From contig JASLMQ010000232.1 in NCBI GenBank assembly GCA_030746455.1, positions 1 through 5,422 of the forward strand: a stretch of 5,422 nt of DNA, written 5' to 3'. A model generated the notes under the pieces. It had not been told where the DNA came from. It ran no database searches and was given only the letters and a program-made list of their open reading frames with translations. The stretch's first letter is position 1, and each line of letters begins with the position of its first letter. Positions 1 through 4,648 of this stretch are shown piece after piece. Source of the DNA: Candidatus Latescibacterota bacterium. Lineage in GTDB: Bacteria; Latescibacterota; UBA2968; GCA-2709665. A program made the position numbers and the translations under genes.

Positions 1-2286
1 GAGGAGTCCGTGGAAGGCCTGGCCGCGTCGGACGACGACGTCAAGATCACTGTCATGGACACACTGATCGACGGCGAGGACTACCGTTTCCAGGTCTTCG
101 CACGCGACGTGGCCGGCAACGTGTTCGTGACGGCGGTGGACACGTTGAGCTTCACCAAGGCCTTCGCCAACCCAACGGTCGACTCGTTCCTGGTCACCAT
201 CGACAGCACGAGCACGTCCGTGGACTCGGTGATCGCGGGTGTGGGGCTGCCGCTCAAGGTGACGGCAATTGACACCAAGAACGTCGGTGAGCTTCGTACC
301 GTGGTCACCTTCGAGCAGGCGGGCGTGCTCCTGTGCATCGACGCCGGCGAACAGGACACCAGCGGCGTGTCCTTCAGTGGTGAGGGTGTCACCGACAATG
401 GCGATGGCACCGCCGGGCTGGACGGTGAGGGGTGGATGCTGGGCAGCCGCACCGTGAGGGTTGCGTCGAACCTGACGCTGGACGACTTCTCCGTCGTGGT
501 GGAGGACACCAGCAGTCAGGAACAGGCGGATCCCACAGGCCGCCTGGATTCCCTTACCGTGGATGCGGCCGAATTCAGCCAGTACCAGCTCTCCGTTCTG
601 GAGGAGGGTGTGGAGACCGCGGTGGTGTCGGGGGACTTCCAGATCACCGTGCTGCCCATCGACGCGTTCGGAAATCCAAGCACCAAGGTGTTCATCAGAG
701 CGCAGGATATCTCGTCGAGTGACTCATTGACCGCATCTATCAACCTGCTGCAAACGCGGATCCCGGCCGGGAATGTGATGGACCGGATCTGGGTCGACTT
801 CGGCACGAACATCGGCGACGTGGAGATCCCGTCCGGGCCGCAGGAGGTCCTGGCGGAGGGCAGCACGTTCACTGCCGTCGCGCCCGACCGGGAAGGCGAG
901 GGCCTGGTCATCCGCGTGCGCGCGGCCAACGAGGCACCGGATACCTCTGGTATTGCCGAGAGCCAGCGCACGGCAGCCGGCGTGTCCAAGGCGCTGAGCT
1001 TCATCCCCTTTGGCGAGGAACCGATGGTCGTCACTCCGGCTCCCCCCGACACGCTGGTCGTGCACGACTACGCGGGGTCCGACGGGAAGGGAGACCAGGG
1101 GCGGTACGTGCTTGTGACCTTCCCGAAGTCGGACGACCACGGGCGCATCGGGCAGTACCGCATCTACAGGGAGCTGGCCGTGGCGTCGGCCATCGGTGAG
1201 GACGGGAAGGTGGTGAAGGGGGCGGAGGCCGTGGAACGCTTCATCTCCTGGGCCGTCATCACCCCCCCACCCGACACGACCGAGGCTCTCGTCCGCGCCG
1301 TCGTCCCATCCCTGGACAACAAGGAAACGCGCTGGGCCGTCGCCGGCGAGTGGGGTGGTGCACCCACGGAACCGGTACCCCTGGGAAAACCGGCTTCGTC
1401 AGGACCGCCCCTCGATATACCCCGTCCGCCTACGGCGGCTGGAGCACTCGGGGAGACGGTGCTTCCGGTTCCCTCAGAAGGAACGGGCAGCCCTGCTATG
1501 GCCACGTTGGAAGTTGGCTCCATCGTGCAGGTCCAGGGGTTCACAGATGCGGATGATACCGTATCCCTGAGTGCTCGATCTTCCACCGGAAGATCGAGTG
1601 TATCGAAGGGCGGTCCTAGCCAGACCGAGGGACCAGCCGAGGCAGCCACCAAACCCATCGCCTCAACCCCCAAGACCATCTCGGCACCCGCACGCGCGAT
1701 CGACAACCTCGCGCCAGCGGCGGCCACCGAGGTGTCCGCATCCGCGGGTGACGACGGCACCGTGTCCCTCGCGTGGACACCGTCGGCCGATGATCGACCC
1801 GTCGGCTTGGTCACCTACCGAGGCTTCTCGATGCCGATTCCGGGAGTGGAGGCGTACGAGGTGCTTCGGGGGCCGGATGCGGAGTCGCTGGGGCGCATCG
1901 CGACGGTCGACGCGGGATTGAAGGCCTTCGTGGATGACGCGCCGCTGCAGGGGGGGATGGTCTACCGTGTGGATGCCCTGGACCTCGACAACCGGAGCGA
2001 GGGTGCTCCGGTCGGGGTGTCGGCCGGACCCACGGCGCGGCCCGACTGGCGCGACGCGGAGGGGAACGCCGTCTTCATCATCGATCCGAACGATGGGTCA
2101 CCCACCGAGGTGGACTTCGGGGACTTCGTTGCGCTCGCCCAGGCCTTCGGGTCGTCGGTCGGCGACGAGAGATACATCGCGCTAGCCGACACGAACGACG
2201 ACGGGGTGATCAACTTCACCGACTTCGTGGCGTTCGCGACGTCGTTCGGACGCGTGGCGGTAACGGAGGATGGAGAGGGGATCTGA
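1..2286 (+). CDS. Large secreted modular protein, Ig/FN3-like with C-terminal dockerin-like pair (5' partial)
   Basis: The frame is open from base 1 and ends at TGA 2284-2286, giving 761 residues. The GTG at 10 is probably internal, because the sequence begins in the middle of a beta-sandwich module, so the true start and any signal peptide lie upstream. Modules by residue: end of an Ig/FN3-like unit (1-58, with a DGEDYRFQVFARDVAGN strand pair); two divergent Ig-like regions (about 60-175 and 193-340, the second with FQITVLPIDAFGNP); FN3-like (about 349-451); Pro/Ser/Ala-rich linker (about 453-566); FN3-like (about 568-675); and paired DFxDFxxxAxxFG/EF-hand (695-750). Only one cysteine is visible and there is no catalytic domain, membrane segment or LPXTG-type sorting motif. 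Large proteins of this style are common in Latescibacterota-like and Poribacteria-like genomes and are thought to be extracellular; the ligand is unknown. It converges on ackA and is unrelated to the metabolic cluster. The reading frame is certain, but the function is only a class-level call. Confidence 0.85.
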   Translation, partial: EESVEGLAASDDDVKITVMDTLIDGEDYRFQVFARDVAGNVFVTAVDTLSFTKAFANPTVDSFLVTIDSTSTSVDSVIAGVGLPLKVTAIDTKNVGELRTVVTFEQAGVLLCIDAGEQDTSGVSFSGEGVTDNGDGTAGLDGEGWMLGSRTVRVASNLTLDDFSVVVEDTSSQEQADPTGRLDSLTVDAAEFSQYQLSVLEEGVETAVVSGDFQITVLPIDAFGNPSTKVFIRAQDISSSDSLTASINLLQTRIPAGNVMDRIWVDFGTNIGDVEIPSGPQEVLAEGSTFTAVAPDREGEGLVIRVRAANEAPDTSGIAESQRTAAGVSKALSFIPFGEEPMVVTPAPPDTLVVHDYAGSDGKGDQGRYVLVTFPKSDDHGRIGQYRIYRELAVASAIGEDGKVVKGAEAVERFISWAVITPPPDTTEALVRAVVPSLDNKETRWAVAGEWGGAPTEPVPLGKPASSGPPLDIPRPPTAAGALGETVLPVPSEGTGSPAMATLEVGSIVQVQGFTDADDTVSLSARSSTGRSSVSKGGPSQTEGPAEAATKPIASTPKTISAPARAIDNLAPAAATEVSASAGDDGTVSLAWTPSADDRPVGLVTYRGFSMPIPGVEAYEVLRGPDAESLGRIATVDAGLKAFVDDAPLQGGMVYRVDALDLDNRSEGAPVGVSAGPTARPDWRDAEGNAVFIIDPNDGSPTEVDFGDFVALAQAFGSSVGDERYIALADTNDDGVINFTDFVAFATSFGRVAVTEDGEGI
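1045..1353 (+). other. Fibronectin-III-like module in the surface protein
   Basis: Residues about 349-451 of the large protein begin PDTLVVHDYAGSDGKGDQG and continue with RYVLVTFPKSDDHGRIGQYRIYREL. This is the pattern of an FN3-type beta sandwich: a hydrophobic strand, a 'SxDD' loop and a YRIYR strand. It is followed by an extended charged insert (GEDGKVVKGAEAVERF) and closing strands up to WAVAGEWGG. The module call rests on strand pattern and resemblance to the second copy at 1702-2030, which carries an equivalent SADDRPVG...YEVLRG motif. The boundaries are approximate. It is probably a structural spacer rather than a catalytic unit. Confidence 0.5.
1357..1700 (+). other. Low-complexity Pro/Ser/Ala/Thr-rich linker segment
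   Basis: Residues about 453-566 are rich in Pro, Ser, Ala, Thr and Gly (for example PTEPVPLGKPASSGPP and EAATKPIASTPKTISAPARA) and show no repeating beta-strand pattern. The segment separates the two FN3-like modules and is probably a flexible linker. It includes the near-duplicate peptide RSSTGRSS, which is encoded by the perfect inverted repeat at 1574-1598. The frame stays open throughout and the modules on both sides are in the same frame, so there is no sign of a frameshift. Confidence 0.6.
1574..1598. repeat. Perfect 11-bp inverted repeat with 3-base loop, inside coding sequence
   Basis: The left arm CTCGATCTTCC (1574-1584) is the exact reverse complement of the right arm GGAAGATCGAG (1588-1598), with the loop ACC between. 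In RNA, G-U pairs could extend it outward at 1573/1599 and 1572/1600. The repeat lies in the linker of the surface protein and encodes part of SARSSTGRSS. There is no T-run after it, and it sits about 690 bases before the stop codon, so it does not look like an intrinsic terminator. It may be chance, a small palindromic insertion, or an mRNA structure that affects translation or stability. Confidence 0.8.
1702..2030 (+). other. Second fibronectin-III-like module
   Basis: Residues about 568-675 open with DNLAPAAATEVSASAGDDG, the usual 'P..p.gl.a...g..v.l.W' entry of an FN3 fold. They continue through TVSLAWTPSADDRPVG, the YEVLRG strand and the VYRVDALDLDNRSEG closing strands (FN3 modules usually end with 'Y.V.AvD..gN.S'). 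A short insertion (LVTYRGFSMPIPGVEA) lies between the B and C strands. The module directly precedes the dockerin-like pair, with a linker of about 20 residues. No binding residue can be assigned. Confidence 0.65.
2083..2250 (+). other. C-terminal dockerin-like paired EF-hand domain
   Basis: Residues 695-750 contain two related units. The second has a canonical calcium-loop pattern, DTNDDGVINFTD (residues 730-741, with D1, N3, D5, G6, I8, N9 and D12), followed by the helix FVAFATSFG. The first has a degenerate loop, DPNDGSPTEVDFGD, that is about two residues too long, followed by FVALAQAFG. The DFxDFxxxAxxFG doublet is the recurrent C-terminal signature of many extracellular proteins in FCB-group and Poribacteria-like genomes and resembles type I dockerin. 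Calcium binding by the second loop is a good inference. Binding to a cohesin partner is speculative, since none is visible here. The protein ends 11 residues later with no further sorting motif. Confidence 0.75.
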
Positions 2287-2306
2287 GGGCGTGCGGTGGG
2301 GTCCGA
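2287..2306. other. 20-base convergent spacer without an obvious terminator
   Basis: Only 20 bases separate the TGA of the surface-protein gene (2284-2286) from the complement of the ackA stop TAG (2307-2309). There is no GC stem followed by a T-run on either strand in or next to the spacer. Transcripts from both sides therefore probably overlap at their 3' ends or depend on Rho. The only nearby palindrome is a 6-bp arm pair (2331-2336 with 2346-2351) inside the ackA coding region, which is weak. Confidence 0.6.
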
Positions 2307-3512
2307 CTAGGAGGCGTTTGAGGAGACGACATCGCGGGTGTCGCGCGCGATCAGCAGCTCCTCGTTGGTGGGGATCACCAGGAGCTTGACGGGGGACCCT
2401 TCAGCGGAGATCTCGCCTTCGTGGCCGACGCACTCGTGGTTCCTCTCGGCATCCAGGACCAGACCGAGGCCGTCCAGGCCGGTCAGGATCCGGGCGCGCA
2501 TCGCGTCGCCGTTCTCTCCCACTCCGCCTGTGAACACAACGGCGTCTGCTCCGCCGAGGACGGCGAGGTAGGCGCCGACGTATTTCCGGACCCCGTGGGC
2601 GTAGACCTGGAGGGCGAGCTCGGCGCGTTCGTTTCCGGATTTGGCCGCCGACTGGACCTCACGCAGATCGTTGGAGACGCCGGAGACGCCAAGGAGGCCG
2701 CTCTCGCGGTTCAGAACCCGGTCGATTTCGTCGATGGACATTCCCGAGTGCCGGGCGAGGTGGAAGACCACGCCCGGGTCGATGTCGCCCGACCGAGTGC
2801 CCATCGGGACGCCCTCGAGGGGCGTCAGCCCCATGGAGGTGTCCACGGACTTCCCGTCTCTGACGGCGGTGATGGAACAGCCGTTCCCGAGGTGGCAGGT
2901 AATGCCCGTGAATCCCACATCGGCCTTGTCCAGGATCTCGCCCGCTCGCAGGGTAACGAACCGATGGGACGTGCCGTGGAAGCCGTACCGACGGACCTGC
3001 TCTTCCTCGTATAGGCGGTACGGGATGGCAAAATGGTAGGCCTGCTCGGGCATGGTCTGGTGAAAGGCGGTGTCGAAGACGGCCACGTGGGTCACGTCCG
3101 GGAAGAAGGCCCTTGCCGCCCGGATGCCGGCGAGGTTCGGAGGGTTGTGCAGGGGTGCAAGGGACGCGTATTCCTCGATGATCTGGACGACCCCATCGGT
3201 GATGGGCACGGCCGTGAAGAATCGCTCACCTCCGTGAACGACCCGATGTCCGACCGCTGCCAGATCGTCCTGACTCTCGAGTCCGCCTCGCTCGGGATCG
3301 AGTAGCAGGTCGCGGATGTGCATCATGGACTGGTCGTGGTCAGCTGCATCGACCGTTCCCGATATGTTTTCATCTCCCCACGAATGGGCGTAGGTGGGCT
3401 CTGCCTCGCCGATCCTTTCGACGCTCCCGCCAGCGGTGACGGCCTCGGATTCCATGTCGAACAGCCGGTACTTCACTGACGAGCTGCCGCAGTTGAGCAC
3501 GAGGATCTGCAT
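2307..3512 (-). CDS. ackA: Acetate kinase
   Basis: Acetate kinase (EC 2.7.2.1) interconverts acetyl phosphate + ADP and acetate + ATP in the cytoplasm, as the substrate-level phosphorylation step after Pta. The ATG at 3512 gives 401 residues, the usual family length, and starts directly at the conserved MQILVLNCGSSSVKYRLFD signature. An in-frame longer reading to 3782 would only add Arg/Pro-rich sequence overlapping pta and is rejected. Residues known to be catalytic in the Methanosarcina enzyme are all present at nearly the same numbers: N7, S10, S12, K14, R90 (GHRVVHGGERF), D147 (VFDTAFHQTMP), H179 (GFHGTSH), N210 (HLGNG), R240 (MGTRSGDIDPG) and E384 (IPTNEE). The enzyme is therefore expected to be active. 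ackA is downstream of pta with a 47-base gap and lies in the same operon. No strong Shine-Dalgarno is visible, so translation may depend partly on coupling or a weak GGAAC at about 3521-3525. Confidence 0.97.
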   Translation of the reverse strand: MQILVLNCGSSSVKYRLFDMESEAVTAGGSVERIGEAEPTYAHSWGDENISGTVDAADHDQSMMHIRDLLLDPERGGLESQDDLAAVGHRVVHGGERFFTAVPITDGVVQIIEEYASLAPLHNPPNLAGIRAARAFFPDVTHVAVFDTAFHQTMPEQAYHFAIPYRLYEEEQVRRYGFHGTSHRFVTLRAGEILDKADVGFTGITCHLGNGCSITAVRDGKSVDTSMGLTPLEGVPMGTRSGDIDPGVVFHLARHSGMSIDEIDRVLNRESGLLGVSGVSNDLREVQSAAKSGNERAELALQVYAHGVRKYVGAYLAVLGGADAVVFTGGVGENGDAMRARILTGLDGLGLVLDAERNHECVGHEGEISAEGSPVKLLVIPTNEELLIARDTRDVVSSNAS

Positions 3513-3559
3513 AGAGGCGAGTTCCGGGTCCCAGGTTGTGGGGAACAGCTGGAGGAGAG

Positions 3560-4534
3560 CTACCCTGCTGCCTGGAGGGCCGAGATGGCCGAGACGGCCA
3601 CGATGTCGTCCACGGTGGCGCCGCGGGAGAGGTCGTTCACGGGCCGTCGGAAGCCCTGCATGATGGGGCCGATGGCCAGCGCGCCGGCCAGGTACTGGGT
3701 CAGCTTGTAGGCGATGTTTCCGGAATCCAGGTCGGGAAATACGAGCACGTTGGCCTTCCCCGCCACGGTCGAGTCCGGGCACTTCTTCTCGGCAACCCGG
3801 TCGGAAAGGGCGGCGTCGGCCTGGAGCTCGCCGTCGATCATCAGGTCGGAAGCCATCTCGCGCGCCAGCTCGGTGGCCGTGCGCACCTTGTCCACCCGCG
3901 CGTGCGAGGCGCTGTGGTGGGTCGAGAAGGAGAGCATGGCGACTCTGGGCTCGATCCCCAGCAGTGCCTGTGCGTTCCCGGCCGTGACCACGGCGATCTG
4001 GGCCAATTCCTCGGCCGTGGGATCGACGGCCACCGCCGCGTCGGCGTAGACCAGGACCTGCTCCGGTGGGCCCGGAAGGGCCATGATGAAGAAGCTGGAA
4101 GGCTGGGTCATACCCTCCGCGTAGCCGATGGAGAGGGCCGCCGCGGAGATCACGTGCGCCGTGGCCTTGGTGACGCCGGCCACCATGCCGTCGGCGTCGT
4201 CTTCGGCGACCATCATCGCCCCGAAGTAGAGAGGCTTTTTGACCAGGCGCTGGGCCATGCGATCCGAAACGCCCTCGCGGCGGGCCTCATAGGCCGAGGC
4301 GTATCGGGAGATCTGGTCCGAGTTGGCAGGGTCGATCACGGCGACGCCCTTGGGTATCTCGCCGCCCGCCACTCCGGCGATCGTCTCCTCGGACCCGAGC
4401 AGGGTCGGGCTCGCGATCCCCTCTGCGGCCAGCCTCGACGCCGACTGGACCATCCGCTCGTCCTCACCCTCGGGCAGCACGATCCGCTTCTGCGACTTCT
4501 TCGCCAGTTCGATGAATCCGTCGATCAGAGACAC
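3560..4534 (-). CDS. pta: Phosphate acetyltransferase (short, catalytic-domain-only form)
   Basis: Phosphotransacetylase (EC 2.3.1.8) converts acetyl-CoA + phosphate to acetyl phosphate + CoA and pairs with the following ackA. It has 324 residues, the length of the single-domain bacterial/archaeal type, without the N-terminal DRTGG/CobB-like regions of the E. coli enzyme. The start is GTG at 4534, preceded by a good purine-rich site; the ATG at 4539 is out of frame. Family motifs include KRIVLPEGEDERMVQSA (16-32), LVFPDLDSGNIAYKLTQ (264-280) and IGPIMQGFRRPVNDLSRGAT (288-307). The last contains S303 and R304, with D310 following; these are equivalent to Ser309, Arg310 and Asp316 studied in the Methanosarcina enzyme. 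Two oddities: where relatives have an Arg in the 'ADV(I)R(A/P)AL' segment there is S130, and the SFST(K/H)GSA segment reads SFSTHHSA (H207 in place of Gly). A related acyl substrate such as propionyl-CoA or butyryl-CoA cannot be excluded. Confidence 0.93.
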   Translation of the reverse strand: MSLIDGFIELAKKSQKRIVLPEGEDERMVQSASRLAAEGIASPTLLGSEETIAGVAGGEIPKGVAVIDPANSDQISRYASAYEARREGVSDRMAQRLVKKPLYFGAMMVAEDDADGMVAGVTKATAHVISAAALSIGYAEGMTQPSSFFIMALPGPPEQVLVYADAAVAVDPTAEELAQIAVVTAGNAQALLGIEPRVAMLSFSTHHSASHARVDKVRTATELAREMASDLMIDGELQADAALSDRVAEKKCPDSTVAGKANVLVFPDLDSGNIAYKLTQYLAGALAIGPIMQGFRRPVNDLSRGATVDDIVAVSAISALQAAG

Positions 4535-4539
4535 GACAT

Positions 4540-4550
4540 CCCTTCCCTTG
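4540..4550 (-). promoter_or_regulatory. Shine-Dalgarno region of pta
   Basis: Read on the minus strand, the sequence CAAGGGAAGGGATGTC stands directly before GTG 4534-4532. It contains AGGGA/GGGAAGGGA five to eight bases from the start. This supports the GTG over any other start and explains why the ATG at 4539-4537, which is in another frame and hits a stop after four codons, is not used. The upstream hairpin arm at 4553-4559 ends only a few bases from this site, so its folding could affect ribosome access. Confidence 0.65.
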
Positions 4551-4552
4551 TT

Positions 4553-4574
4553 GCGGGCCCTTCTCGAGGCCCGC
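4553..4574 (-). promoter_or_regulatory. GC-rich stem-loop immediately upstream of the pta ribosome-binding site
   Basis: GCGGGCC (4553-4559) and GGCCCGC (4568-4574) are perfect reverse complements with an 8-base loop, giving a 7-bp all-G/C stem. On the minus strand it is followed by AACAAGGGAAGGG, not by a T-run, so it is not a standard intrinsic terminator. Its 3' side ends two or three bases before the purine-rich ribosome-binding site of pta. It could therefore act as a translational control element or as an mRNA-stabilising 5' structure after processing. It shares bases 4568-4571 with the next inverted repeat upstream. Confidence 0.5.
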
Positions 4575-4608
4575 CACCCCCGTCCGGCCTCCGCTTACAG
4601 CTTCGGCC

Positions 4609-4648
4609 GGCAGGCTAGCTTCAGTGCTTCGCTACCCGCTAGCCTGCC
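4609..4648 (-). repeat. 11-bp inverted repeat overlapping the stop codon of the citrate-synthase-like gene
   Basis: GGCAGGCTAGC (4609-4619) is the exact reverse complement of GCTAGCCTGCC (4638-4648), separated by 18 bases. The upstream arm on the transcript contains the TAG stop codon (4641-4639) and the last two sense codons (Ala-Gly). There is no T-run after the downstream arm (GGCCGAAGCTG follows), so it lacks the hallmark of an intrinsic terminator. It might attenuate readthrough into pta-ackA, block 3' exonucleases after processing, or mark a Rho-type end. Confidence 0.7.

Larger units (their letters stand above)
4535..4638 (-). promoter_or_regulatory. Structured 104-base spacer between the citrate-synthase-like gene and pta
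   Basis: This is the only sizeable gap in the minus-strand cluster. Four inverted repeats overlap in series on the transcript: 4609-4619 with 4638-4648 (11 bp); 4584-4589 with 4605-4610 (CCGGCC/GGCCGG, 6 bp); 4566-4571 with 4586-4591 (GAGGCC/GGCCTC, 6 bp); and 4553-4559 with 4568-4574 (7 bp). Each consecutive pair shares 2-4 bases, so neighbouring hairpins compete. No small ORF of convincing quality and no known riboswitch class was recognised. No clear -35/-10 boxes were identified, but an internal promoter for pta-ackA cannot be ruled out. In GC-rich DNA the 6-bp pairs may be chance; the 11-bp and 7-bp ones are less likely to be. Confidence 0.45.

Noticed and set aside
1357..1700. Possible frameshift in the surface protein, because the sequence style changes to low complexity
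   Set aside because: The FN3-like modules before and after the segment are in the same frame and no stop interrupts it, so a flexible linker explains the change.
1164..1814. Minus-strand open frame of 216 codons opposite the surface-protein linker
   Set aside because: The plus frame carries continuous recognisable modules on both sides of this stretch. The antisense product is low-complexity Ser/Ala/Pro sequence with no motif.
2421..3014. Plus-strand open frame opposite ackA
   Set aside because: It is the mirror of conserved acetate kinase codons and has no plausible fold, membrane segment or motif. The same reasoning applies to the other open frames opposite ackA and the citrate-synthase-like gene.
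3513..3782. Upstream in-frame extension of ackA (about 90 extra residues, overlapping pta)
   Set aside because: The extension is Arg/Gly/Pro-rich, typical of a GC-rich shadow frame, and overlaps the conserved end of pta. The acetate kinase signature begins exactly at the Met encoded at 3512 and gives the normal family length.
3536..4618. Long plus-strand open frame of 360 codons opposite pta
   Set aside because: It is antisense to a well-conserved pta. Its product is rich in Gly, Arg, His and Asp with no recognisable domain, as expected of an antisense frame in GC-rich DNA.
4609..4648. Intrinsic transcription terminator after the citrate-synthase-like gene
   Set aside because: The stem is good, but no T-run follows on the minus strand and the stop codon lies within the stem, so I list it as an inverted repeat of possible regulatory use rather than as a terminator.
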